This document shows positions 25,660-34,149 of a DNA stretch of 64,000 nt, one piece after another (position 1 is the stretch's first letter; each line of letters opens with the position of its first letter). Location: NCBI RefSeq assembly GCF_010550245.1, contig NZ_JAAGLU010000031.1, positions 62,001 through 126,000 on the forward strand. Direction: 5' to 3'. The notes under the pieces are model-generated. The model did not search any database and was not told the origin of the DNA. It saw nothing but the letters and a program-made list of their open reading frames with translations. A program made the translations under genes and the position numbers. Source of the DNA: Streptomyces sp. SID12501. GTDB lineage: Bacteria > Actinomycetota > Actinomycetes > Streptomycetales > Streptomycetaceae.

Positions 25660-27150
25660 TCACCCCGCGGTGCGCGCCCCCGCAGAGCCCCGCACACCCG
25701 CATCCCCGCCTTCACGCGAAGCGCCCTCTCCGTCCTCCAGCCGCCCGGCCGCCCGCTCCGCCGTCCGCCGGGCCCAGCCGCCGGTCGTGACGGCGCCCAG
25801 GATCAGTACGGCCAGACCGCAGCCCGCGATGATCCACCAGCCGGGCCGCGCCGCGTCTGCGAACACCTCCTTGTACGGGCCCGCCCCGATGCCCGACGCC
25901 AGCACCGCGCCGATCACCGCGACCCCCAGCGTGCCGCCGGTCTGGCGGCTGGTGGAGGCGACCGCGGCGGCCACCCCGGCCTGGGAGCGGGGCATGCCCG
26001 AGACCGCCGTGTTGGTGATGGGCGCGTTGACGAAGCCGAAGCCGAGGCCGAACACGAAGTACCCGATGACCAGCGTCACGTTCGACGACTCCGCGTCGAA
26101 GGCGGCGAACAGGACCCCGCTCACCGTCATCCAGACCCCGGCCATGAGCAGCGAGAACCGTGGACCCCGACTGCCGACCAGCCGCCCCGAGATCGGCGCG
26201 CACACGAAGCACATCACCGCCATCGGCAGCATCCACAGACCGGCGTGCAGCGCGGACAGCCCCCGCACGTTCTGCAGGTACAGCGTCGACAGGAACAGGA
26301 ACCCGCTCAGCGCCGCGAACGCGCTGACCGCGATCACGGTCGCCCCGCTGAACGGCACCGACCGGAAGAACCGCAGGTCGATGAGGGGTTCGGTGCGCCG
26401 GCGCTCGTAGTACAGCAGCCCGAGCAGTGCGGCCAGGGTGACCGCCCCGAAGGCGAGCGTGTGCGTGACCGGCGAACCGGGCGCCTCGATGATCGCGTAC
26501 GTCAGCGAGCCGAGCAGCGCGATGACCAGGACCTGGCCGACCGGGTCCGGGCGGCGGGCCTTCGGCGCCCGGGACTCGGGGACGTACCGCAGGGTCAGCA
26601 GGAGCGCGGCGAGGCCCACCGGCAGGTTGATCCAGAAGATCGAGCGCCAGCCGACGGTGTCCACGAGCAGGCCGCCGATGATCGGCCCGGCGGCCATGGA
26701 GATGCCGACCACCCCGCCCCACACCCCGATCGCCCGGGCCCGCTCGCGCGGGTCGGTGAAGGTGTTGGTGATGATCGACATGGCGACCGGATTGAGCATC
26801 GAGCCGCCGATCGCCTGGACCATGCGGAACACGATCAGCCAGTTGAGGCTCGGGGCGAGCGAGCAGAGCACCGAGCCGAGCGTGAACAGCACCAGCCCGG
26901 TCAGGAAGACCCGGCGGCGGCCGATCCGGTCGGCGGTCGAGCCCGCCAGCATCAGCAGCGAGGCCAGCACCAGCGTGTACGCGTCGAGCGCCCACTGCAT
27001 ACCGGCCACACTCGCGCCCAGGTCCCTCTCCATGGAGGGCAGCGCGACGTTGAGCACGGTGACGTCGAGGCTCACGATCAGCAGGCTCATGCAGCAGATC
27101 GCGAGCACCAGCATGCGGCGGCGGGGACTCAGCTCGGACATGCGGTCCAT
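25660..27150 (-). CDS. DHA2-type MFS exporter (EmrB/QacA family)
   Basis: The 496-residue protein has about 14 helices, with motif C-like AAGPIIGGLLVD and motif A GSTADRIGRRRVF, typical of proton-driven multidrug exporters. ATG 27150 is chosen over the in-frame start at 27234 because MDRMSELSPRRRMLVLAICCMSLLIVSLDVTVLNVALP matches the family start; ATG 27141 is also possible. It diverges from dusB with a 56-bp spacer, so both promoters overlap. Confidence 0.88.
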   Translation of the reverse strand: MDRMSELSPRRRMLVLAICCMSLLIVSLDVTVLNVALPSMERDLGASVAGMQWALDAYTLVLASLLMLAGSTADRIGRRRVFLTGLVLFTLGSVLCSLAPSLNWLIVFRMVQAIGGSMLNPVAMSIITNTFTDPRERARAIGVWGGVVGISMAAGPIIGGLLVDTVGWRSIFWINLPVGLAALLLTLRYVPESRAPKARRPDPVGQVLVIALLGSLTYAIIEAPGSPVTHTLAFGAVTLAALLGLLYYERRRTEPLIDLRFFRSVPFSGATVIAVSAFAALSGFLFLSTLYLQNVRGLSALHAGLWMLPMAVMCFVCAPISGRLVGSRGPRFSLLMAGVWMTVSGVLFAAFDAESSNVTLVIGYFVFGLGFGFVNAPITNTAVSGMPRSQAGVAAAVASTSRQTGGTLGVAVIGAVLASGIGAGPYKEVFADAARPGWWIIAGCGLAVLILGAVTTGGWARRTAERAAGRLEDGEGASREGGDAGVRGSAGARTAG

Positions 27151-27170
27151 AGTACGGCTAACTAACGACT

Positions 27171-27200
27171 TTGGCTGTACTCCGTTCGGTGCGCGAGAAT
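27171..27200 (+). promoter_or_regulatory. dusB promoter, probably leaderless
   Basis: TTGGCT (27171-27176), an 18-bp spacer, then GAGAAT (27195-27200), followed after 6 nt by the dusB ATG. There is no ribosome site, so transcription should begin at or next to the start codon. Confidence 0.6.
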
Positions 27201-27206
27201 GGCCTG

Positions 27207-28361
27207 ATGTCCACGCCCGTGACCGCCCCCGCAAGCCTCCTCCGGATCGGCCCGCACACCGTGCAGCCGCCCGTCGTCCTCGCGCCCATGGCCGGGATCA
27301 CGAACGCACCCTTCCGCACCCTGTGCAGGGAGTTCAGCGGAGGTAAGGGCCTGTTCGTCAGCGAGATGATCACGACTCGGGCGCTGGTCGAGCGCAACGA
27401 GAAGACCATGCAGCTGATCCACTTCGACGCGACCGAGAAGCCGCGCTCGATCCAGCTGTACGGCGTCGACCCGGCGACCGTCGGCAAGGCCGTCCGCATG
27501 ATCGCGGAGGAGGACCGCGCCGACCACATCGACCTCAACTTCGGGTGCCCCGTCCCGAAGGTGACGAGGAAGGGTGGCGGCTCGGCTCTCCCGTACAAGC
27601 GGCACCTGCTGCGCGCGATCCTGCGCGAGGCGGTGTCCGGCGCCGGGGACATCCCCGTCACGATGAAGATGCGCAAGGGCATCGACGACGACCACATCAC
27701 CTACCTCGACGCCGGCCGTATCGCGGTGGAGGAGGGTGTGACGGCCATCGCGCTGCACGGCCGCACCGCCGCCCAGCACTACGGCGGCACGGCGGACTGG
27801 GACGCGATCGCCCGCCTCAAGGAGCACGTGCCGGAGATCCCCGTACTCGGCAACGGCGACATCTGGTCGGCCGAGGACGCGCTGCGGATGGTCCGGGAGA
27901 CCGGGTGCGACGGGGTCGTGGTCGGGCGCGGCTGCCTCGGTCGGCCGTGGCTGTTCGCGGACCTGGTGGCCGCCTTCGAGGGCCGTACGGAGGCCATCGC
28001 GCGTCCGTCCCTCCGCGAGGTCGCCGACATCATGGTCCGGCACGCCACGCTGCTCGGTGAGTGGATCGGGGACGAGCCGCGCGGGGTCATCGACTTCCGC
28101 AAGCACGTCGCCTGGTACCTGAAGGGGTTCGCGGTCGGCTCCGAGATGCGCAAGCGTCTCGCGATCACGTCGTCCCTGGCCGAACTCCGTTCCGGCCTCG
28201 ACGAGTTGGACCTCGACCAGGCCTGGCCGCTCGGCGCCGACGGGCCCCGCGGCCGTACGTCGGGCAACAACCGGGTGGTGCTGCCGGAGGGCTGGCTGAA
28301 GGACCCGTACGACTGCGCGGGCGTGAGCGAGGATGCGGAGTTGGACACGTCCGGGGGGTGA
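27207..28361 (+). CDS. dusB: tRNA-dihydrouridine synthase
   Basis: The 384-residue FMN enzyme reduces uridines in tRNA. It has an N-terminal TIM barrel with VLAPMAGITNAPFR, the catalytic-loop DLNFGCPVPKVTRKGGGSAL (catalytic Cys) and the phosphate-binding GNGDIWSAEDA and GRGCLGRPW segments. A helical tRNA-binding domain follows from about residue 260. ATG 27207 is favoured over 27171, which overlaps the -35 element. Confidence 0.93.
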   Translation: MSTPVTAPASLLRIGPHTVQPPVVLAPMAGITNAPFRTLCREFSGGKGLFVSEMITTRALVERNEKTMQLIHFDATEKPRSIQLYGVDPATVGKAVRMIAEEDRADHIDLNFGCPVPKVTRKGGGSALPYKRHLLRAILREAVSGAGDIPVTMKMRKGIDDDHITYLDAGRIAVEEGVTAIALHGRTAAQHYGGTADWDAIARLKEHVPEIPVLGNGDIWSAEDALRMVRETGCDGVVVGRGCLGRPWLFADLVAAFEGRTEAIARPSLREVADIMVRHATLLGEWIGDEPRGVIDFRKHVAWYLKGFAVGSEMRKRLAITSSLAELRSGLDELDLDQAWPLGADGPRGRTSGNNRVVLPEGWLKDPYDCAGVSEDAELDTSGG

Positions 28362-28385
28362 GGTTCCCTTCGGTAGCGTCGTCGT

Positions 28386-28431
28386 CTGCGGGTCCGTTGT
28401 GGCTGGTCGCGCAGTTCCCCGCGCCCCTTCG
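28386..28431 (-). repeat. dispersed intergenic element, family A copy 3 (inverted)
   Basis: The complement reads AGGGGCGCGGGGAACTGCGC followed by GACCAGCCACAACGGACCCGC. It fills the 75-bp convergent gap between dusB and the sulfatase-fold gene. Confidence 0.8.
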
Positions 28432-28436
28432 GGCGC

Positions 28437-30428
28437 TTACGGGTGCGGCGTCGAGCCGTATGCCGTCAGGAACTTGTCGCGGAACTCGCTCATCTTCCAG
28501 ACCGGGGCGTTGTGGGCGGGGCGCAGGCCGTCCGACCAGTTCCAGTCGGCGATCTTGTCGAGGATCTTCGGGTCCTTGGCCACGACCGACACGGGCACGT
28601 CACGACTGGCGTTGCTGCCGCTGACCCGGGACATGGGCTGGTGGTCGCCGAGGAAGACGAGGACGGTGTTGTCGGTGCCGTACCGGGTCAGCCAGTCGAT
28701 GAGGCTGGTGACCGAGTACTGGATCGACTTGCCGTACTCCGCCTTGGCCTCGGGGCCGTTGTAGAGGACGTCCTTCGGGTTCTTGCCGGCCTTCTGGATC
28801 GCGTTGAACACCGTGCCGTCGCCGAGTTCGTCCTGCGGGACCGTCTTGGGAAGCGGCGCCCAGGGCTGGTGGCTCGACGTCAGGATGATCTCCGACATCA
28901 GCGGCTTGGCCTGCTTCCTGCCGTGCTCCAGGCGCTGGTAGGCCTCCAGCGTGTACTGGTCAGGCATGGTCGACCAGCTGAACTTCGGTCCCTTGTAACC
29001 GAGATCCTTCGCCGCGTAGTTCTTCTCCAGGCCGTAGAACTTCGCCTCCGGCCAGCTCTTCTGCACGCCCGGCATCACGCCGACCGTCCGCCAGTCGCCG
29101 GTGCGCCGGAACACCTCGGGGAGGGTGAGGCGGTCGCTGTTGACGAGGGTGCGGTAACGCTGCTGGTTGTTGATCCACAGGCCCGACAGGAACGTGGAGT
29201 GGCCGAGCCAGCTGCTGCCGCCGTACGTCGCCGACGTCAGCCAGCCGCTCTTCGCGGCGAACCCGGCGTTCGTCAGGGCCTGGGTCTGGTCGGCGAGCGT
29301 CTGGTCGACGCCGGGCGACATGATCGGGTCCTCGATCGCGCTGCGGCCGTAGCTCTCGATGAACGTGAAGATGACGTCCTTGCCGCGCAGGTCCGGCACC
29401 AGCTGATCACCGGGCGTCTTGGCGAACGGGTCGTTCTTCGCCAGCTCCTTGAACTCCGCCTCGTCGTGCAGAGTGTCGCTCACCCGCCGCGCGTGCACTT
29501 TGACGACCCCCGCGGTGTGGTCCGAAGCGATCGGCACCCCGCCGACCGTGAGGCCGAGGGACATGCAGGTGATCCAGACGGTGCCGGCGATGAGCGCGCC
29601 CTTGGTGGCGACGGCGTTGTGGCGGGCCAGCTGGTTGCTGAGCCGCAAGGTCGCGAAGGCCGTCCCGACGAGCAGGAACAGCACGAGCAGGAACACCCCG
29701 ATGGTGGCCGCGATCGACCCCACCGCGCCGAAGGAGTCGGTGAGGTACGCCTGCGCGTCGCTCAGCAGCGTCCAGTCGAGCAGCACGTTGAAGTGCCGGC
29801 CGAGGAACTCGACGAACCCCATGTCCAGCAGGTTCACCACGGTGACCGCACCGAGGAAGACCCCGATGCACGCCGCCGTGATCACGCGCGGCCGACGTGG
29901 CATCGCGAGCAGCACGACGGCCCCGACGATCGCCTCGGCCGGAAGCCGCAGGAACTCCGTGATCCGCAGGTTGCCGAAGGTGTTCGGCATCTGCAGCGAG
30001 ACGAGAACGAGAAGCCCGGAGAGGGCGGTCACCGCCCAGCCGAGGTTGCGGGCGGCGATGGGGTGCCGGGTGCGCCAGTCGGGCTTGGGGGCTGTCCTGG
30101 GCGCCGTCTGCTCGGCCTCGGTCGCCTCGGTGGTCTCAGTGGTGGCCTTGCCGGGCGCTGCGGCGGCCGTGTCTGCCTCGTCGGCGGGCTTGTCGGGTTC
30201 TACTACGGCGGTCGCGGTCGGCTTCTCGGCCGCCGGTTCAGCCTCCGCCTTCGTCTCCGTCTCCGAGGCCGGTTCAGCCGTCGCGGTTGCCTCCGGCCCC
30301 TCAACCGCCGTATCGGCGGCATCGGTTGCTTCAGTGACCGGCTGACTCGAAGGCACCTCGGACGGTGCCTCGGAAGGGCCCTCGGGGATGGCGTCCGTCG
30401 ATGGGTTGGTGCGAGTGAACTGAGGCAC
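28437..30428 (-). CDS. LtaS-like sulfatase-fold membrane enzyme
   Basis: The protein is about 663 residues. A long acidic Ala/Glu/Thr/Pro-rich cytoplasmic N-terminus (about 130 residues) precedes five transmembrane helices. An extracytoplasmic sulfatase/alkaline-phosphatase-fold domain follows (VIFTFIESYGRSAIEDP ... YGGSSWLGHSTFLSG ... VLVFLGDHQPMSR). Metal ligands are in FIESYG and GDHQP. Relatives transfer phosphoglycerol or other phospho-groups to envelope polymers; the substrate here is unknown. GTG 30428 with GGAAGGA upstream is preferred to ATG 30500. Confidence 0.82.
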   Translation of the reverse strand: MPQFTRTNPSTDAIPEGPSEAPSEVPSSQPVTEATDAADTAVEGPEATATAEPASETETKAEAEPAAEKPTATAVVEPDKPADEADTAAAAPGKATTETTEATEAEQTAPRTAPKPDWRTRHPIAARNLGWAVTALSGLLVLVSLQMPNTFGNLRITEFLRLPAEAIVGAVVLLAMPRRPRVITAACIGVFLGAVTVVNLLDMGFVEFLGRHFNVLLDWTLLSDAQAYLTDSFGAVGSIAATIGVFLLVLFLLVGTAFATLRLSNQLARHNAVATKGALIAGTVWITCMSLGLTVGGVPIASDHTAGVVKVHARRVSDTLHDEAEFKELAKNDPFAKTPGDQLVPDLRGKDVIFTFIESYGRSAIEDPIMSPGVDQTLADQTQALTNAGFAAKSGWLTSATYGGSSWLGHSTFLSGLWINNQQRYRTLVNSDRLTLPEVFRRTGDWRTVGVMPGVQKSWPEAKFYGLEKNYAAKDLGYKGPKFSWSTMPDQYTLEAYQRLEHGRKQAKPLMSEIILTSSHQPWAPLPKTVPQDELGDGTVFNAIQKAGKNPKDVLYNGPEAKAEYGKSIQYSVTSLIDWLTRYGTDNTVLVFLGDHQPMSRVSGSNASRDVPVSVVAKDPKILDKIADWNWSDGLRPAHNAPVWKMSEFRDKFLTAYGSTPHP

Positions 30429-30611
30429 CCCGGAGGTCCTTCCGTGTGAAGCCGTGCAGGAGGCGGCGGACCCGGCGCGGGAGCCGAGGTCCGCCACCAT
30501 CCCGTACGGCGGGCCCTCAGCCTCCGTTCAGCCTCCGCGCCCAAGCACCCGGCAAACACCGGGCAAACGCCTCACCAAGCCGACCGGCCACACACCTCGC
30601 AGTACGTCCCC
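30429..30611. other. spacer upstream of the sulfatase-fold gene
   Basis: About 180 bp between the glycoside hydrolase stop and the GTG of the sulfatase-fold gene. It must contain that gene's promoter; no clear hexamers, repeats or hairpins stand out. Confidence 0.4.
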
Positions 30612-32549
30612 TCAGGCGCCCCCGACCGCCGTGAGCAGCGCCAACGGGGCCGCCGCCGACCGGGACTCCCGTACGCACGCGTGCGGGTAGGGCACCGGTT
30701 CGCCGTGGGTGTCGCGGCCGTAACCGGCGAGGACCTCGGGGAGGCGGTGGCCGGTGGCGGTCGCCGCGTCGACGAGGGCGTGGGCGACCGTACGGGCCTC
30801 GTCGTGCAGGCCGTACCGGGCGAGGCCCAGGGTGATCAGGGCGTTGTCGTGCGGCCAGACCGAGCCCCGGTGGTAGGAGAGGGGATGGTAGGCGGCCTGG
30901 CCCGACGCCAGTGTCCGTACGCCCCAGCCGGAGAAGAAGTCCGGTTCGACCAGGCGTCGGCCGACCTTCTCGCCGAACTCCTTGTCGAGCAGCCCCGACC
31001 AGAGCAGATGGCCCGCGTCCGAGGCCAGCGCGTCGACCTGCTTGCCCTCGCCGTCGAGCGCGAGAGCCGGGAAGGAGTGCTGGGGCATCCAGAAGTCCCG
31101 CTGGAAACGGTCCCGGAGGTCGGCCGCGGCCTGTTCGAGGAGAGCGGCGTACGTCTCGTCGTCCCATACCGTGCGGGCGAGTTGGGCGGTACGGCGCAGG
31201 GCGTCGTACGCGTAGCCCTGGGCCCCCGCCGCCATCACCGGGCCGCTTGCGCGGGTGCCGTCGGCCGAGCAGATGGCGCCGGGGGAGTCCTTCCAGTTCT
31301 GGTTGGCGAGGCCGCCCTGGTCGGCCCGGTAGACCAGATAGCCACGGGATGTCAGGCCGCCGTGGTCCAGCATCCAGCCGATCGCCGCACGGGCGTTGGC
31401 CTCCAGGCGGCGGGCCAGAGCCGTGTCGCCGGTCTGCTCGACGTACGCCCCGAGGAGCACCAGGAAGAGCGGGGTGGCGTCGACCGAGCCGTAGTAACGC
31501 CCGTACGGCACCTGCCCGAAGTGGGCCAGCTCGCCGTGCCGTACCTCGTGCACGATCTTGCCCGGCTGGGCCACGGAGTCGGGGCCGACCTCGGTCGCCT
31601 GGGTCGCGGCGAGCGCCGGGAGGGTGGCGGCGGCGAGTTGGGGGCGGTAGGGGAGTGCGAAGAGGGAGGTGAGGAGTGCGTCGCGGCCGAGAAGGGTGAG
31701 GAACCAGGGCGCCCCGGCGGCCGGTACGCGCAGCTCCTCACCGTCGGGTCCGGTCGCGGGGACCTGCATCGACGCCAGGTCGGAGAGACCGCGTGCGCAG
31801 GCCGCCGCCAACTCCGGCCAGCCGGTGGGGAAGGCAACGCCCTCGACGAACTCCCCTTCCAGGGCGAGGAGTTGGTCATTGGCAGCGGATGGAGAGGCGG
31901 GGACCAGCGGCTCCTTGGCCGCGCCGTGCGGGCGGGCGGCGACGCGCAGCGCCAGTTCCGCCGAACCGTGCGCTTCCAGGTCCAGGGTCCAGACGAGGCG
32001 CCGGGCGCCGGTGCCGGTCTCCTCGACGCCGTCGGGGGCGGGCTCGGCGGTGACCGTCGTACGGGACAGCCACTCACCACGCCGGTAGCTGAACTCGACG
32101 CCGTCGTCGAGCACTTCGCGTTTGCGGACGGCGCCTGACTTGACGTACGTCCGGTAGTCGGAGCGCAGCTCGAACTGGTCGGTGAAGTCGGCGTCGGCGG
32201 TGACCGCGATCCGGACCGTCACCGGCACCGGCCGGTTGCTGGTCACCCGCAGCGACTCGACGAACGCGCCGTCCGCGACGGCCTGTTCACGGAAGAGCGT
32301 GTAGGCGGGCGGCTCCTGACGGCCCCCGCGCGGTACGAGGACACAGCGCGCGGTGTCCCCGTCGGCGACCGGGCTGAGCGTCTCGGGCACGGCGCCGTCG
32401 ACGGTGAGCTGCCAGCGGCTCAAGTGCCGTGCGTCGCGTACGAATAACCCGTCGGGCTGGCTGCTTCCGCGTACGCCGCTGATGTCCCCGCCGTCGCCGA
32501 CGGCCGCGAACGTCCCGCCGTGCACGAGCAGATGATGCCGGTCCGTCAT
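30612..32549 (-). CDS. glycogen-debranching-type amylo-alpha-1,6-glucosidase family protein
   Basis: The 645-residue cytoplasmic protein has an N-terminal debranching-enzyme beta domain (GDE_N-like, about residues 8-200, with DGLFVRDARHLSRWQL). An (alpha/alpha)6 catalytic domain follows (FLTLLGRDALLTSLF; PYGRYYGSVDATPLFLVLLG; SYHRGSVWPHDNALI). Family members trim alpha-glucans or related oligosaccharides. Its ATG overlaps the stop of the upstream hydrolase (ATGA). No signal peptide. Confidence 0.88.
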   Translation of the reverse strand: MTDRHHLLVHGGTFAAVGDGGDISGVRGSSQPDGLFVRDARHLSRWQLTVDGAVPETLSPVADGDTARCVLVPRGGRQEPPAYTLFREQAVADGAFVESLRVTSNRPVPVTVRIAVTADADFTDQFELRSDYRTYVKSGAVRKREVLDDGVEFSYRRGEWLSRTTVTAEPAPDGVEETGTGARRLVWTLDLEAHGSAELALRVAARPHGAAKEPLVPASPSAANDQLLALEGEFVEGVAFPTGWPELAAACARGLSDLASMQVPATGPDGEELRVPAAGAPWFLTLLGRDALLTSLFALPYRPQLAAATLPALAATQATEVGPDSVAQPGKIVHEVRHGELAHFGQVPYGRYYGSVDATPLFLVLLGAYVEQTGDTALARRLEANARAAIGWMLDHGGLTSRGYLVYRADQGGLANQNWKDSPGAICSADGTRASGPVMAAGAQGYAYDALRRTAQLARTVWDDETYAALLEQAAADLRDRFQRDFWMPQHSFPALALDGEGKQVDALASDAGHLLWSGLLDKEFGEKVGRRLVEPDFFSGWGVRTLASGQAAYHPLSYHRGSVWPHDNALITLGLARYGLHDEARTVAHALVDAATATGHRLPEVLAGYGRDTHGEPVPYPHACVRESRSAAAPLALLTAVGGA

Positions 32550-34030
32550 GCCCGTTCGCCTCCCTTGTCATCCATGTCGCTCATGTCGCTCATGCCATTC
32601 ACGTCACTCATGCCACTTGTGCCGAATACGGTGTTGATGTCGCTGTCGCCGAAGGGCTGTTGGTGGAGCAGGTCGAGGGTGAGCGCGGCGGTCCAGCCGA
32701 AGCCGAGCGCCCCGCAGGCCTCTCCCGTGTACGGGTCCACGTACTCCGCGAACTCCGTCGCGTCGGCGGTCTCCAGCAGCGCCGTGCGCAGCGCGTCGGC
32801 GTGCGTCTGCTCGCCGTGCTGCCGCAGCCCGCGCTCCACCAGCCACCCCGTGTTGAACCAGGCCGGCCCTCGCCAGTAGCGGTGCGGGTCGAAGGCCTCG
32901 CCGAGCAGGTCGTAGGACGGCACGAGGCGGGCGGCGCCGCCGACCTCGAAGTGCGGCCCGCGCGCGGTACGCACGAGGGTGTCGGCGATGTCCCGGGGGA
33001 GCGTGGGCAGCAGGAGCGGGATGAGCCCGGAGACGCTTCGCTCGGGAATGAGGGCGCCCTCCACCACGTCGCGGCAGAAGAACATCCCCTCCGCCGGGTC
33101 CCACAGCCGCTCCACCAGGGCCGCCGTCAGGCGTTCCGCGCGGGCGTGGCGGGCCGTCCCCGTCGCGCCCAGTTCGCGGGCGATACGGGCCAGCGCGTGC
33201 TCCGAGGCGATCAGCAGCGCGTTGAAGGAGGGATCCTCGACGGCGAACTCGTTCGCCCCGTCCTCATAGCCGGCGTCCCGGTAGTCCGTGGCCAGTCGCA
33301 CGTACCGCCCGTAGTCCAGGTCGGTCGGCCGGTCCTCGGCGGCTCCGTGGTCGAGGTCGGCGCGGCGGAAGGAGCGGGCCGGGGCCGGGGTGACGCGGCT
33401 CAACGGGGTGTCCCAGCAAGGGCTGTTGTCCATACCCTGTTCCCAGGGGTGCACGACCGACGCGAGGCCGCCACCGCCCAGGTCGCGGCGGTGCAGCAGA
33501 TAGCGGTGCCAGGCGGCGAGCGCCGGGTAGGCGCGGGCGAGGAAGCCGCGCGACCGGGACAGCCCGGGGTCGGCCTGGTGCACCAGCCAGACGGCCAGCG
33601 CGTGCACCGGTGGCTGCACGATGCCGGACGTCTGTACGGTGCGCGGGGCGCCCGCAGCGCGCCCCGCGGTCGAGGAGCACCAGAAGTCGGGGCTCGGGAA
33701 GTACGCGTCGAGCGGGACGGAAGGGTTGAAGACGATGTGCGGGATCCGCCCGTCGCCCCACTGGGCCGAGAGCAGCGTCTCCAGCTCCGTCTGCGCGCGC
33801 AGGGGCGACAGATGACGCAGGCCGATCGCGATGAACGCCGAGTCCCAGGACCACTGGTGCGGATACAGGCCGCGCGAGGGCACCGTCGAGGTACCGGTCC
33901 AGTTGCTCTCCAGTACCTCGGCCGCCCTGATGTGCAGGGTGTGCGGGGCATGTGTCGTAACGTCCGCTTCGTATACGAAGGAGTGCCCCGTGCTGCGGGC
34001 ACGGGAGGTCAGCTGGGCAGTGCGATCCAC
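32546..34030 (-). CDS. MGH1/GH63-like (alpha/alpha)6 glycoside hydrolase
   Basis: The 494-residue glucosidase/trehalase-like hydrolase has YPHQWSWDSAFIAIGL (about residues 56-71), WEQGMDNSPCWD with probable catalytic acid, and RYWRGPAWFNTGWLVERGL. The C-terminus is a repeated Met-Ser-Asp/Asn-Gly tail (SDVNGMSDMSDMDDKGG) encoded by short DNA repeats. GTG 34030 has GGGGAG 7 nt upstream. It is first gene of a two-gene operon, divergent from a ROK regulator. Substrate unknown; alpha-glucosides or mannosyl/glucosylglycerate are family precedents. Confidence 0.85.
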   Translation of the reverse strand: MDRTAQLTSRARSTGHSFVYEADVTTHAPHTLHIRAAEVLESNWTGTSTVPSRGLYPHQWSWDSAFIAIGLRHLSPLRAQTELETLLSAQWGDGRIPHIVFNPSVPLDAYFPSPDFWCSSTAGRAAGAPRTVQTSGIVQPPVHALAVWLVHQADPGLSRSRGFLARAYPALAAWHRYLLHRRDLGGGGLASVVHPWEQGMDNSPCWDTPLSRVTPAPARSFRRADLDHGAAEDRPTDLDYGRYVRLATDYRDAGYEDGANEFAVEDPSFNALLIASEHALARIARELGATGTARHARAERLTAALVERLWDPAEGMFFCRDVVEGALIPERSVSGLIPLLLPTLPRDIADTLVRTARGPHFEVGGAARLVPSYDLLGEAFDPHRYWRGPAWFNTGWLVERGLRQHGEQTHADALRTALLETADATEFAEYVDPYTGEACGALGFGWTAALTLDLLHQQPFGDSDINTVFGTSGMSDVNGMSDMSDMDDKGGERA

Positions 34031-34081
34031 TCGGGGCTCCCCGAAGACGTTCGGCCCGACCGGTTCGGTTGGGCCACCGTA

Positions 34082-34110
34082 GAGTTACGTCTATTTAACA
34101 CGCATAACTC
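34082..34110. promoter_or_regulatory. candidate ROK operator
   Basis: Inverted arms GAGTTA (34082-34087) and TAACTC (34105-34110) flank an AT-rich core in the 119-bp spacer between the hydrolase operon and the ROK gene. This is the only AT-rich palindrome in the spacer. Confidence 0.45.
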
Positions 34111-34149
34111 AATATGTAATGCAAGCTTGAGAAACACAAGGGGGTGCGC

